From Paragonimus westermani (Eukaryota > Platyhelminthes > Trematoda > Plagiorchiida > Troglotrematidae): a DNA stretch of 64,000 nt. Position 1 is the stretch's first letter, and every line of letters begins with the position of its first letter. Both the position numbers and the translations under genes were made by a program. Shown here one piece after another: positions 1-13,650 of the stretch. The notes beneath the pieces are model-generated. The model was not told the DNA's origin. It saw nothing but the letters and a program-made list of their open reading frames with translations, and did not search any database. The stretch spans positions 1-64,000 of the forward strand of contig QNGE01003734.1 of assembly GCA_008508345.1 (NCBI GenBank), given 5' to 3'.

Positions 1-2
1 AC

Positions 3-42
3 TCACACCCCCTATCACGTCCTCAGGAGGCGTTTTCAGGTT
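3..42 (+). repeat. Fragment of Gypsy 3' leader
   Basis: These 40 bases are the reverse complement of 14294-14333, inside the 3' untranslated part of the Gypsy element described below, with one mismatch. The match stops at 42. It is therefore a scrap of a second copy of that family, in the opposite orientation, cut by the window edge. Confidence 0.75.
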
Positions 43-3000
43 AAGTTACTGAAAAAATCTGCGGGAGAAAAACGTCCAGATTTTGCATTCGGAAGTCTAC
101 AGGTCTCTGACCAAATGGCAGTAAGGCAAACAGTAGCAATAGCTGGAGTAAGGATGAGGATCATGGCAGTCTATTTAAACAAGCCAACGAAAAGTATGGT
201 CACCCTTTAACACTAATCCAATCAAGCGTAGCAGTCTCAACAATACTTCAACGGACCTCGAAATAATTCACACTGAAGAAGGGTTGGGATGAAGGAAGTT
301 CCGGGTTTGCGAGTCGGTGGCAAAGAGAAGGGATTATCTGGACATGTTGTTCGATAGAATGTTTGTATGGATCAGGGATGACCGTGGACCAATAACTGAT
401 CCTGGTGGTGCGAGCGCTGATGTACATACTAGGCCTTAACCCAGAAGGTCCCACTGCCAAGATGTTAGGCAATGTAGCAGAGAGTAATGCGTTTGATGCT
501 GTAGATTCACATCTCGGCAGGTGGTCCATATGGCTCTCAGTCAAACGCCTTAACAAATTGAAAGAGATTAGCGCCTAATACATGATGGAGATTTCTAACA
601 CTCTCTGGGCTGTTAATAAGTGGCACCCTATTTGATAAGTTAGGCCTATTTTTTACAAACTCGTGCCTCAGCATAAGGATGAGGGCCAGTGCCATTAAGT
701 AGCTCACATGAGCTGCAATAATTTGCACTGGTTGCCCATTCCGTCGACTGATAGGTGGCTGCCAGGAAATTGCCGATCATCGAAATAATAAATTAGGGTG
801 ATGGCAACGTTTCTACAATTAATGTGAATGATGACAGTAGGGCTGGTTGAATATTGAGTCACGAAATGCTTCAAAGACTGCAACAGACGCTTCTGTCAGT
901 ATTGTCGCACGTATCAGACTCACGCCAGCTGAACTCGGAGGAAATCGAAGGTAAAAGATTTTGCGCCGGTATCTACGCAATAAGAAAGGGGAAATCAACT
1001 TCGCATGATGAGGGACGAGTAGGAAATCCAGGACTTTCTCTCGTGATGTGGCAAAAATCGGAGGCTACAGATTGGAGGACTCAGATAGGGGAGAACTCCA
1101 TAGTTTCCACATACACTGTTGAAGTAGCTGCTTGCGTTGAGTGTTTGATGATTTCTGTGTTAATAAAACGTTCGTGACCACGCTTTCTGCCTTCTTATTC
1201 CTCTTTCGTTGCTTTCTTTCTCTATATTGGAATTCTTCTTGATAGTGATTACGAGCCTTTCCTGCAGACTTACACGACCACTCAAGTTGCGCGCGTGGTA
1301 CATCATTTCTTCCGTGAATGCTTATCTCACTGTATTATTAAATATCGGTGTCGTTCACATGTAGAAACCTGTTTCCGCATAGGTTTTTACTTTTCCTTGC
1401 TGGGCCCTTGTTTATATGTATTCTGTTTTCATTTGTGCTTGGCCGCTTCGTCATTGCGCGACTGTTGCAGTTGATCATATTCGCGTGAACCCCTTATCTC
1501 AGAACTTCCATATTTTGTGGATTATCATCGATGTTTGTTGTACTCTTCCATCATTTGGTTTACCACAATTTTGTCGAACATTAGCACCTCATTAGTAGGA
1601 AACTCGCCAATACAACCGTCTTTCCTTTTGGGTCCGAACCGGTTGCTGGACAGCCCAAAATTTACGAACGCTCGTTGCTTACAGACGCGACTATCCTGGA
1701 TCCAGCTTATCGATGGAAGTTGCGAAAATACTAAGCTTCGCTTGAACAACCACTAGACGTCCGAGATCAACACATGCCACACCTGTTGCACGAAAGACCA
1801 GCGGCACCGTTTCAGCCTAAGTGGACCTCGATTCTGGGTAATCACAGGTGTAGCATTACTGCTGAGGACGGATGTGCGCCCGCATCCCAAATACTGCGGG
1901 AAAGCTTGGCAACTCTAACTTGTTAGTGGTGTATAATTACCAGACCAGGCAAAATGATGAGTTATACCAATGTTTGAAGAACGTAAGGGTGTGGATTACG
2001 ATAGCAGGCTTGGGTATGTGATTTCATTTCTCCTAGAAAGATGTGGGCATAATGGTTTGGTTGAAACTACAAAACTGCCAATAGGTCTGGCTGAAACTGG
2101 CGAACAGCTGTTTGTCCACAGTGGCAACCAAGCGCCTCGAGGGCATAAATAGAAACTTACAATGTCAAGTTACAACGGAGGCACCCGTGATCATCTGTTC
2201 TGTTGTGGGTTGGTGGACGCTCCAAGTAAGCTGCCAGTGGAAGTGTTGCTAGTCACAACTATGGACGTCTTCAAACACAACGATAATAAATACTGGTCAC
2301 TTGTGTTTTCTGAGCTAGTCCGACAAATCAGAAAGTGGACCTTGCTTTTTCTCCATCCACCTGCTAACCTTTTATTTACCTAATAATCGGTAGAAAGCAT
2401 CTTCTCGCTTTCCAGCTCATAACATTTGGCAACTGCAGGCGAACAGAAATCCGAAGTCTAGGAAAGGTTAAGTAGCACTCGCATCAGCAGTGGCCCATTT
2501 CACCAGTCTGATAATTGTACCACATAAATCAGTGGTTCTCTTGACTACGGTCGCAGTGTCATCTGATATACCTTCCTTATGATGTGAAATGAAACTTTGT
2601 TTCCTCCAATCAATGCAGCATAACGTGATCTACGTAGCTAACGGGCTCAAGAAACTGGACATTTTCCAGCAATAGCCGAGCGTTTTGTGACCAGAACTGG
2701 CTTGAAAGAACGCAAAGGTAATTCGAAAAGAATGAGTAATTTTTGCGTGAACATGCATTTTTGGATCAGCAGAAGTTGAAATCTCCTTCTTACGCTTCGA
2801 AGTCTCATACCGTTTGTTTCAAAAGCAAGGGTTTTTGAATCAGAACTTCCGGTAGCTATTGCAGGGGGTTCTTCTCCAGTGATACTGAAAACAAACAGAT
2901 GGCTTCTAACACATGTCGACGAACCAATGCGCTGGGGAAAGAGAAGATAGGGGAACTTCCAAGGGATTCTCATCAGAGTGCGGAGAATCGCAAGTTTCTT

Positions 3001-5249
3001 GGACAAGGACTGAGACGAGTAAGGAGTGCATTATTTGAACTAAGATAGTAAATGTTTATCATGACAGTTCTGTAGAAGTGATATAAAATTAAGGGAAATA
3101 GCGTTCCCAGGTTAAACATCCAAAGGCTAGTGAACCCACAGTGCAAAAATTCTGTCTAAAGTCAAGTATACTATCTTAAACTCTTAGTTTAAGCGGACAA
3201 TCCTTCGATAAGGTGCTGTTTCTTCTATCTGAAGTCACTTGGCACGGGTGATTGGAAGACTCCCCTTTCACGAAGGTTAACATCCTCCCATATGCAAGTT
3301 GCTGGTAACTCCAAAAGTGCGTGCTGAATGATGATAGTGTTTCCTCCAAGACCAAACTTTCAGGCACTGAGCTACCTTGATGGCGCGCCATTCGAGGGTA
3401 CCCTATCCTCCTGGATATAGAGTGGCTAAATCACAGCACTCAGGTTCAGCCGAACGAAATTTCTATAATGGAGCTTGAAACGACGAGGGTATCGCTAATC
3501 TAACTCACACTCGCTTTAACCCGTAGAGTGTTCTACATAATGTAATGAAAAAAGGTTTCTGGATCCTCTTCGACATAAACTGTCTGCGGCGAGTCACCGT
3601 TGAAGTGACAGTGACGTTCAAAATTGCAAAAATGCAAAACTTCACTTTTATCACCTAGCGGTTCAAGTGGTTTGCTCGTGGCCACTCGAATAAAACGTTA
3701 AGGTCATTCTGTAGGGGCAAAGATTCGTCACCAGTATTCACGGCACGCCAACCTTTGACGTTATATACTAACGCCTCTGCAGGCGGGTGGCTGAGAGATG
3801 ACGAGGGTTTAAAATGTTAAAAAGTGAGTCTTGGGTGCTCCTCTGGGGCCAGACACGCAGTTTGACAATACACTGCCAACACGCACCTTATACAGACGTT
3901 CAACAAGGTATATCACGAATGATTCTTGCGAAAACCGCTCAACATACTGAAGAAGTCTCGAAAACTAGATTTCTGTGGAACGAGTCTTGCGCGGGCGCCT
4001 CTAAAATTAAAGGAGATGCTCGATAGCCAGTCAGTTGGTTGCGGGGTCATTAACGTCCAGCACCCCTGAAAACTGGTGTGGCGCATGTGGCCCTTCATCT
4101 GCCAGAGGTTTCTGTGGGACAGGTCACGCAAACACTAAGTCTAGTGGGTCAACAACTTGTCTAGACGACTCGTGCAAGGCCTTGAGAGGTGTACTGTTGT
4201 GTCCACAACAGCCACCCTTGGAACACCTTAATTTAATTATTGACACCTTTGAGAAAGCATTATACCCGTGAATGCCATCATTTTCAGTGTCAAGGCGTGG
4301 CAACCACAACGACAGTAACGGCACATTAAGCGTGACTGATAAACGATAAGTAAACACTCATCCGTAACCTTGCATGAAGAGTTTAGGCTGCCTGGCCGTC
4401 CGGAGTGCGAACACAGTGACCGTCCCGCTAGCTCCGATCGACAGGGCTAGAGTGCAAGTTTCGGCTCGACAAAGTAATGCAGTATTGATGAACGCTAATA
4501 AACGTGGAACTCGAATTTCTTCCTCCCCACGATGGGGCTGGCCTAAAGATCTATCCGGATGCGAGAAATGTGAGCGAACATCGGTGTCACTCAATTTCGT
4601 AATATTGAATATTTGTGAAGACAAGTTCAGATGTACTTGTGGACTTGCAGAGTCGAAACCCCTCCCAAATTTCCAGTCCCCTAGTGCAAGGGAAACCACA
4701 TTCCCTAGGGAATCTCAGAATGTAGGTAGGAAGTACTACGCTACGATTCCGTTGTGGCATCACCCCAGGACTTCTCGGAAAGCGTCAGTCAGTTCAGGGA
4801 GCCGCAGGGGGAGCATCACTCTCCCCAGGATTGGGGCGCAATCTGTTCCCAGAGCCCTGTGCTTGCACAAAAGACAGCGCACGCGCGCCCAACAAAAATC
4901 GCCAATAAAACCTGTCACGTTCCGCCTCATTGTTGGAAGAAAACGGAGGCAGGAAATTGCTTGTTCCTGTGGCTAACCCATTGCCTCTGTGTTCGAAGTC
5001 GATTTCGCCAAAATTAGAAAAATTATGCTGCATTAGGCCCATCGGTGAAGAGACCGTTCTCATTCTTATACGTTCAATGCCCCTGAAAGTCAAAACATGG
5101 CCAACTTCCGGAGCCTCAAAGGCGCTCAATAATACGACAAACCGGAAATACAAAAACGGATGTGTTGCTCAATTAACATTTCGGTGTTCGATTTGTCACA
5201 TAATCTGCTCCTGGAAAAATTTGACAACAAATACGGCCAGAACCTGAAA
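43..5249. other. No recognised gene
   Basis: I see no family I can name in this stretch. Short open frames occur on both strands, the longest being 200 codons on the plus strand at 4374-4976, overlapped by a 113-codon frame on the minus strand. Neither shows a domain, a convincing splice context or a codon pattern that separates it from chance. The stretch is probably intergenic or decayed repeat sequence. Confidence 0.4.
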
Positions 5250-5590
5250 GTGTAGTGAGGACGGAGGGTCGCACTATACTGCTTACTTCACCACTATTCA
5301 GTAGTGTGGCGACAGCGTAGATCGAAATGACTGCATGAGGAATACGAGAGAGATAGGGGAAGGACCGTTGGAGGGTAGCATCGCATGGAGTGGTTTTTGC
5401 TACGTGAAGGAACTAAGGATTGGCATCCATGACGACCGGGACGTCACGAGATCTGACATTGTGTGCAAATAAGTGTTTTTGTTCGCAGTCCGATTGAGAC
5501 GCGTGACCCGTCTACTGGTTTTTCTGGAATAAATAACCCCTGTGCGATCCGCTTTCTCGGTTCACAATAATTGCTGCCGTTACCAGGCTA
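5250..5590 (+). repeat. Candidate 5' LTR of old Gypsy relic
   Basis: The sequence starts TGTAGTGAGGACGG, like flatworm Gypsy LTRs that start TGTAGTGA, and lies directly upstream of the relic gag. An AATAAA occurs near 5530. I find no second copy after the integrase relic, so the boundary is a guess from position and the TGTAGTGA start, which the young Gypsy LTR at 13651-14188 shares in its own orientation. Confidence 0.3.
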
Positions 5591-5595
5591 CAAAG

Positions 5596-6135
5596 ATGAA
5601 AATCTCGTGGCCGCAGCGGTTTGAGGACAGGGATGTTCGGAGTTTCCTGGAGGACTTCGATGACGTGGCGGAGGCTGTCGGGATAAGGGCGGAACGGGAG
5701 AAGCTGGCGGCCCTAGTGATGCTGCTCAAGAAGAGGGCAAGGGCGGTGCTGGAATGAGCGCCAAGGGACCCTGCAAAGCTGGAGTGGACCGCCGCGAAGG
5801 AGGCGCTGATCGCCGGGTTCGACAGCCCTGCCGACTGCCAGGAGGCAATGAGGTGGTTCAAGAGCGCCCAGCTTGGACCGGGAGGCAACGCTCTGGTCTA
5901 CGCCATGTTCCTACGAGCAGCGTTGTCAAGAGCCCTGCCATATTTAGACCAGGACTCAGAACAACGCCTGCTGACGGCGCAGTTCTTGGAGGGAGCGCCA
6001 TCAACAGTCCGTGATTAGCTCAGGGTTGCTGTCATCACACAGCCCATGGCGCTAGAACAGTTGGCCGATGCAGCTCGACAAGTGCTGGCAGAAAATTCCA
6101 CGACAGTCGATGAGATGGGTGACCTGAATACCTTC
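5596..6135 (+). pseudogene. Gag relic of Ty3/Gypsy element
   Basis: Reading on from the ATG at 5596, the translation resembles retrotransposon Gag: an acidic, charged N-terminal block (KISWPQRFEDRDV, then FLEDFDDVAEAVG), followed by an amphipathic middle rich in Ala, Leu and Arg. A stop at about 5755 and another near 6016 interrupt it, but the reading continues in the same phase after each. Family knowledge: such Gag proteins package the element RNA into particles. The broken frame and the similarly broken pol downstream show an inactive old copy. The exact Gypsy lineage is not determined. Confidence 0.65.
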
Positions 6136-6384
6136 GGAGCGCAGTGGATAAGTTGATTAAGTGAGTGACCATTTTGAATGTGAAATGGGAGGAGATCCGT
6201 GGTGACATTTGTTGCAGATGCAGAAGACGTGGACACTGGCGAAGATTTTGCCCACTCAGCAAGGAGAAGTCGTACATAAATAAGCGTTTCGTCGACTGCT
6301 TTTTGCTTAAAACGGAGATCCGGTGATGCAAGCGGTGGATAAGACAGCAGTTCAGGTCAGGTTTGAAGTCAGTGGTAACTTGGA

Positions 6385-7640
6385 GTACTGATAATCGACG
6401 TTAAGGCTGCGATTTCATTGATTGGGTAGAGAACAAGAAAGATTGTTCGGCCATGTGCAATGACATTGGGAGCGTTCGGTGAGTTTATCCTCAAAGTTGA
6501 TGGCCTGGCAAAATATGATCTCCGAATCGACGGTCACGTAGCCAAACAACCTCCCTTCATTGCACCTGACGCACGTCAGACTATCTTAGGGGCGGATTTT
6601 CTGACCGCGTTGAGGCAACGATTGATTTGAGGCACGATGAACTCGTAACGAAGTGTGGCGTCGTTCCGCCAATGAGAAAGCGGGAAACTCAGTTTGGACA
6701 GATTAAAGCGAACGCACCCAAAGCAATGCAAACTTGTGACTATCAATTGCTGAATGAGGTGATACATAAATTTCAGGAATTGTTCACTACGGATCAGGAC
6801 ACATATGGCTACTGTGAATGGGTTGAACACAAAATACCCACCGAGTCAAAGCGATTTCGGCCATTCGACTCCCGAAGAACTCCAATACACTTGCAACCGG
6901 AAATTGAACGATAAGTGACATGTCGAAGGAAGGAATCATCGAGGAAGCCGACAGCCCGTTCATTACTCCTGTCTCTTTAGTGAAGAAGCCTAGTGGCAGA
7001 TTTTGATTTTGTGTCGACTTTAGGCGGCTAGACGAGTCTACGATGAGTAAAGTCGTAGCAGTCCCGGTGGTGGCGGAGATTTTCGACAAGGTACGGAACG
7101 CCAGGGTATTCAAAAGTGTTGGGCTCACTGTCCGGATGTTGACAAGTCCCAGTCAAACAATCGGACTGAGATAAAACGACGCTAACAGTGAGAGGAAAGC
7201 AATACCTCTTCAAACGGGTGCCATTTGGACACTCAGGCGCCCCCTCTTTATTCATAGGACTGATGCTGAAGGTGTTGGAGAGCGTTAGCAACACTGTTGT
7301 CTATGGAGACGACATCGTCATTTGTAGCACAAATGAGACAGAACATACAATACTCCTTTCAGAGGTGCCGCAAAAGATTGAAAAAGCTGGCCTAAGGATC
7401 AGTAGTTCAGAGTATCAGCAGGCGAGACAACCGGTAGTTCTTCTCGATCACAAGGTCGGTCAGGTGGAGGTCCAGCCACTGCCCGAGAAACTGTTGACAA
7501 CCAAGACTATTCCGATGCCAACTTCAAAGAGGACGCTGAGACAGTTTCTCGGTTGCGTTGGGTTCTACAGTCGTTGCATCAAAAACTTCCATGACTTCGC
7601 GAGTCCTTCACACGAAATTCTGAAGAAGGACTTTTAATTC
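6385..7640 (+). pseudogene. Protease and reverse transcriptase relic, Ty3/Gypsy
   Basis: The protease active site, normally D-T-G-A, reads D-V-K-A near 6390, followed by AISLIG. The typical protease end ILGADFLTA is at about 6585-6610. Reverse-transcriptase landmarks follow in shifting frames: GIIEEADSPFITPVSLVKKP near 6935-6990, a VPFG-type block at about 7220, and the catalytic box Y-G-D-D at 7302-7313. The thumb segment (LRQFLGCVGFYSRCIKNF) lies around 7540-7590. At least two frameshifts and several stops separate these parts. The order gag-protease-RT-RNase H-integrase is that of a Ty3/Gypsy element. It cannot encode a working polyprotein. Confidence 0.85.
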
Positions 7641-7729
7641 CATTGGTCAGAGAAAGCCAACCAAACGTTTGCCGAGAGCCAATGATTGTTGAAGAAAGAA
7701 AGCTGACCCTGAAATAGCCAGCAACTGGG

Positions 7730-8115
7730 CAGAACTTCATTGTCGCGACGGATGCGAGTGGTGTGGGAATCGGCGCGGTACTGGAGCAAGAGGATGGTGT
7801 TGTGGAATGCGCCAGTGGGCTGCTGAGTCCCGTTGAACGGAAATATTCAACGACAGAAAAGGAGTGTTTGACAATCGTATGGGCGTTGGAAAAATGAAGG
7901 TCGTACTTGCTTGGCGGACGCTTCCATTTGGCGACCTACCACAAACCACTGTGGTGGATTAAATCGGCGGAGGACCCCCAAGGAGGTCCTGCTCGTTGGG
8001 TGGTACGAATACAAGCGTACGACTCTACAATTCGCTATGTAACCAGAAGAGAGAACTGTGTGCTCGATGTGCCCTTCCGGATGCAACACCTGGATGAGGT
8101 CCACAAAGACGTGAT
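7730..8115 (+). pseudogene. RNase H relic, Ty3/Gypsy
   Basis: The translation shows the RNase H blocks in order: [13 protein letters not shown] (first catalytic Asp) near 7750, [20 protein letters not shown] (catalytic Glu) near 7838-7895, then TYHKPL where active copies have T-D-H-K-P-L, so the third acidic residue is lost. The closing block reads LDVPFR in place of A-D-A-L-S-R. A stop follows ALEK. It continues the pol relic above and leads to the integrase. Confidence 0.8.
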
Positions 8116-8281
8116 CTGAGTTAACAGTATCGAACTGAAGGGTGACCCCCAGAAAGTTACAAACATCACAGAGATAGTTACGGCGATCCGAGTGGCGATT
8201 GACTGACTCTTGTCGAGAGGAAAACCGCCGAAAGGCGAGGGGACTCTGAAATTGAATGCTTTCAGAGTGCACTGGTAGGAT

Positions 8282-9281
8282 TTGCAGCTGAATAGCACCG
8301 GAATTTTGATGCGCCAACTGAGGCAGGGGAAAAACATTCCTGTCATACCGGCGGAGTTGAGGACCGCGATTGTGAAAGAATGTCATCAGCTGCCTCATAC
8401 AGGTTGTCATCAAACCTACGAAATGCCGAAACAGACAGCATACTGGACGGGAATAAAAAATGATGTTAACACTCATGTGCGGGCGTGTCAGCAATGTCAG
8501 TTACTAAAGAGCACTAACCACCTCAGTCAGTATCCCGCACAACCGATCCCGGTCAATGAAATTGGGGAACTGCGGTCGGTGGATGTGATGGGTCTCTTTC
8601 TAGTAACGACTTGTGGAAATCAACACATCATAGACATGACTGAACACTTCACAAGGTGGATCAAAACAGCCGCCGTACTCAATCAGCGCGCAAGCATGGT
8701 GTGTGGGGCGGTGATAGAACACATCATAGCGGATCACGGAATACCACGAAACATAGCGACTGATCAAGGCCCCTGCTTCAAAACTGAGGAGTTTCGAAAC
8801 TGTTTGGAGAGTTTGGGAGTCGAAAAAATACGCATATCTGCATATCATTCCCGATCAGACGGACTGACGGAGAGAAACGATCGCACAATCAAGGAATGGC
8901 TGGCTGCGAAATGAAGAGGCTGGGAGAAAGCTTTCCCACTGATTCTATTGGCTCACCGCTGTTCGCCGCAGGGAACAACGAAAAATTCACAAATCAAGCT
9001 AGTGTATGGACGCTCGCCAGTCGATCAGGAGATTGGTTTATGGGAAGACCGACGAATGAGCACGCGTAAATTTGCAGGACCTCGGAGAATGGCCAACCGA
9101 AACTCGAAAAACACAAGTTTCCAGGCAGCAGTCGACTGCCAGACCATCGGGTCGATGGGCTGTGTTTGAAACTGGTTTTGAGGTTGGATACCGAGACCGG
9201 CGGAGCGCAGGGGCAATAGGACCCGGATCTAAGAAGTTCCTGGCAAACTCTCAACGTACTGTGAGAAGCACGCTCAAGTGA
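8282..9281 (+). pseudogene. Integrase relic, Ty3/Gypsy
   Basis: This is the best-preserved part of the old element. An open frame of 210 codons carries the zinc-binding H-H-C-C motif (H...HTGCH then CQQC, about 8395-8500) and the catalytic triad of a D,D(35)E integrase: Asp in SVDVMG near 8580, Asp in IATDQG near 8760, and Glu in GLTERN near 8870. A stop at about 8912 interrupts the frame, after which it reads on into the C-terminal region (LILLAHR, LVYGRSP) to about 9281. Family role: strand transfer of the element cDNA into host DNA. With gag, protease and RT broken, the element is dead. Confidence 0.85.
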
Positions 9282-12200
9282 ACGCGATCAGTGTATATTA
9301 TTTAAGACAATAAATAGTCAGCCCGAACACCTTTGAGCTAGGTGTGAGTATCGTGAGCTTAGATTTGCACCTACGTTAGTCGAATAACATTTGATCGTTT
9401 CCTTACTCTGAAGACTTCGAGAATTACGAACCAGTTGATCCATAAACGCTTGGCCACCCAAAGCTTATGGCTTGACTTGCACTTATCCATCAGCGATGAT
9501 GGAGGTGTATATCTGCGGACTTTGTGGAGAGTGTATCCTCACGAGGGACTATGGTGTGAAATACTTGCTATGAAACACAAATGGTTCCACACATCGCGTC
9601 CAGGCATGTCTAGTGGGGTTTAAAAAATGCTGACGGCAACACAGATGGAATGCATCCACCTTGTTTTTCTCTGTCGTTAGACCACTAGATAGGCTTCCAC
9701 TTCTGTAGCTAACATCTCAACGCGGGCGGTGGATGCAACATTCTCTGATCCGCTGGCTATAATCAATAAGGTATGCCGTGGTGGATTACTTAGCCGGAGT
9801 CGCGGGTAGTTCAACTCATGACGGAACACCTCAACGCGGCGAGGTGTTATGTCCAAAGGCTGGATAGATCATGGATGGCATAGGCAGACGGATGGGCGAT
9901 CGCTCGACTGGATCGGACCAACGGAGAAGAATTGGTGGGGAAATGGGAAAAATAACCAGGTCGGGGGCTCAATTGTTTCAATAATTGAAGGAATATCTCG
10001 ACGTAGTCGTAGAATATGGTTAGAGGCTAAAGTAGATAGGTTGAAGACAGCGCATGCAACCGGGCAAGCCACTGCCTAACGAGATGGGCTCAGCGGAAGA
10101 GGAATGGCAAGTGGAAAAAACCCTTGACAAAACGCGTCGGACACAAAAGCTTGGAAGAATCGCACATGACATGTTTGCGGAAACCGGAGGTCTTGTGGAC
10201 CGGAATTCCGACTCATGAACATAATCGCGCAAGTGGCATGAGAACCAACGAGTTCGACAATGAACATTGTGCCTTGTTGAACGCCTTTCCCGCCACAATG
10301 TAACTCATGTGTTACGGACATAGTTTCACATGCATCATTTGTTACTGCAGCAAATTCAAATAGGACCACCTCGGATGCTCCGAAGGTACTCAGATCCTTC
10401 ACAGTCGACAACTCGTCAAATCCTGCAAAGAGACTGAAGGATTTTAAGATTATCTGTCCGTTCCCACTTATGAACCCTAGTCTCAGTTTTCGGAAAATCT
10501 GCGTTGAAGATAAGGAATGGCCAGCAAAATTCTTCAAGGGTACCGACACAGATGCTAGTGAAAAATTGAGCTCTATTGCTAGGCAGGCTTTCGTTATTGT
10601 TTGGAACCTTTTAGGGTGTGATGTGAGCTGCTCAAGGCTCTGCAACGAGCATGGTCAAGAGTTCTGCAGGAGTCATTGTACCAAACCAAGCATAAATCCG
10701 TGTGTCCCGAACTCTATTTTGAGGTTGGCTAGAGAGCTGGGTTCGACACATATTCCCGAAATTCGTATTTTAATTTGACGGAAGACATTTTTCTGACGGC
10801 AAATAGGCCACTGAATGACCCTGTGACTGAAAGTAGTGGCAAAAGCTGGTTAAGAATGAGTCCGAGACCACTGACCAATCTCGCAATAGTATCATCAGGG
10901 ATATCCCGGATTCCGTTTACGACGACCCGGAACAGGACGACATCTAATGGTGATTCCTGCCAACCCAACCAGGTCTTACTAACGTCTATATGCAAAGAGT
11001 TTACTGCACAGAGCATGCCAAGCCCTAGCCAACCGAGGCTCCACCAAGACTACCCAAAATTACTGTCATCTCGGCGGGGGTGACGACGCATTTACTGGGA
11101 CGGTTCTGTCACCGGCTTCGTCTTATGCGTGGCGGGATTTTGTGTCATCCCGACCTTTCCAAAGAAGGTCAGGATTCACCGAGAGCCATATGCTCATCAG
11201 TTACGCTGTGACGTCCACTGAAGAGGTGGCTACTTCAAAACTTACTACAGCCTGCTGCTGTAGAGTCGAAAACCCCGCTTTCGCTGCATTATACGTGAAC
11301 TACCTCATTCTCAATCACAGGGTGCCGTTCCGTTGTTTATCATCGGCTCTGCGAGGTGCGTGTACGTGGATGCATTTTTGGTAGATAAATTACCTGAATT
11401 CCGCGTACTCCACCTTTCCACATTACTCCAGATTGTTGTCGAAACGGGCTCGAAGTTCAGCATTTCCCACCTAGGTTCTGAGCGCGCCTTGAAAGATATG
11501 GCTATCTTCCGCGCTGACAGAATTGAACGTAGGAAATACAGATCAGTACCCTACGTTCACGCTCCAATCTAGGCCTTCTTCCGTGACAATTCAGTGTCCG
11601 CTGCGATTCAGGAATTTGTTTGGTGCTCTATTCACCTGAATGGTTCCAGTTGCTGACTAGTTCTGGTACTCTACCCTCTCCGATCTTTCCGCAACTCACA
11701 AGGTGTACCTTTGGTGGAAATCTCGATTCCCCGATTATCCAAATCTCGACACCATAGAAGATTTGAAAAACGGTTAATCCAAATATCGCGTTAGAGATAC
11801 AACATCAGGATTGGACAAACGGTCTCAGCTTTGTGCTTTCCGTTATTCGCCAATTCATCTGTTCTGTATTCCATCAATTAACATACAGTTCATGATGTTG
11901 CATGTGCTAATGAGATCAGCCAATGACAGGTTGTGATTTTTGTGATACTGTTGTACATCGATAAATTCGGCGTCCCAATTCATGAATAACAACTGCTTAC
12001 TGCTACCATTGCCAGGTCTTCTTCTTGTAACTTGCGAAGGAGGTTTCATTTCAAGCACGATTCCTAGGGCCATTCGAAGTCACTCATTTTGAGTAACACA
12101 ATTTGTTGCCTGGGTTGGACATTCTGGCCACACCAGAATTACACCATATCCTGGTAATGAGTGGTTTTCACTCATCTGAGATTAGTCTCCCAGCCAAGTT

Positions 12201-13650
12201 ATACACAGGCATAGGAAATTTTGTCTGTACCATTTTCCAGAAAATCGCAGCACTAGTATTCATGGAGCACATTTCTGGTTTCACTCGGTTACGTACTGGC
12301 CGCAGTCCACGCAGGTGGACTGTATATACAATAAAGGACAGATGGTGGTTGATAGCTTTTGAATCACTGCACTACTGAGACTGAACTGTCGTACAGTAGT
12401 GTTAATTGATTTGATGTGCAACGTGTTCAGCAAAATGGATTTTGTAAACACATTTGGAGGAACTGCTTGGCTGACTTGCAACGTCGTCGTAAGCGAACTC
12501 CACTCCCCCTCACTCCGTTGATTATCTGGGTGAGATGCTTACAGCCATTCTTTCCGCAGCCGTTGGCGATTCTCCGCCATTATCACGTACCAAACCAAAC
12601 AATTCAGTAGGTTAACTGCGCCATCCTTAACCCAAACTATCCCTGGAAATGCGACATGCGTGGGACTGCTATCGATCATCAGCATCTGAATTTGACCATG
12701 ACAATAAGGCCGTTAATATTTCCGCTGAGTTTTACGGTGGCATTTTTGCCTGTTCGCCATCAGCTTTCTGAGTTCGCCTTGACACTGAAAGTGATGGCAG
12801 TTGCATTGCGGATACTTCATCGACGGTGGCGTTGGTTCAACACAGATGTCTTAGGGACAGCTAATTTAACACCGGTGGTATACCTCGTGTGAAGCGGCTG
12901 GACAGCTTGCTGTTTCCACAATCCCTCTTCCATGGAGCAGTACCCGGCAAATGTAGTTTCGCCAGCAACACATCTGTTTTTAAGGTTTGTAGACATTGTT
13001 GTCTCAGTGATTATGCGCCAAGCGCTTTGCTGTTGAACACCTCGAAAATATTCGAGGTGCCTGTATATGACTCACTCAATAAGTACCTCTTTCTTCGTGA
13101 CTTCCCCGAAGTCCAACACGTATTTTTGCAAAGAGCGTTTGTGCACCACACGTATGCTGAGCAGCCCAAATGAATTCCGCAAACTGCCAGCAGCAAAGAA
13201 AGGTTGGGTCAGTAAAACAAGGGTGCGCAAATGAAGGTGGGAACTTGCCGAACAGTACCGACTAGAAAGACGTCGACGGATAAGCGCGGAATTATAAAAG
13301 AGAAGAGGACGGACAGCTGGTGTATAATCGTTTTGCGAAACTTAAATTAAGGTTTACTGCCCAATGCGAAGAAGAATTGGGGTGAATTTGGGATCGGCTT
13401 TCTGAAAACTAGCCAACGATGCCTCGACAAATTCAACATTCCGACGACGAACACACAAAACGAGCCCAAACAAAACCAATGTGGAGTCTGACGCTTCCCT
13501 TTCGGCCCATGGATCCACAGTTCGACGATAAGCTGCAGCCATATGGGGTGATCGGAGGTGATCGAGCGATTTCTTATATACGCTGGGAACACTGGGGTTC
13601 GTGGAACTTGTGCAAAATTTCGAAATTTCCTGTAAAGGGGCGCGATACAC
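9282..13650. other. No recognised gene between two Gypsy elements
   Basis: No 3' LTR of the older relic is apparent here. Open frames occur, for example 189 codons on the minus strand at 10076-10645 and shorter frames on the plus strand, but they carry no domain I recognise. Base composition resembles the flanking repeat DNA. I treat the stretch as intergenic or degraded transposon sequence. Confidence 0.4.

Noticed and set aside
4374..4976. A 200-codon plus-strand frame, the longest outside the transposons on that strand except the integrase relic
   Set aside because: No domain, overlapped by frames on the other strand, composition not clearly protein-like, no splice or start context.
10076..10645. 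A 189-codon minus-strand frame
   Set aside because: Starts with TTG and shows no domain; plus-strand frames overlap it. Likely chance in GC-richer repeat DNA.
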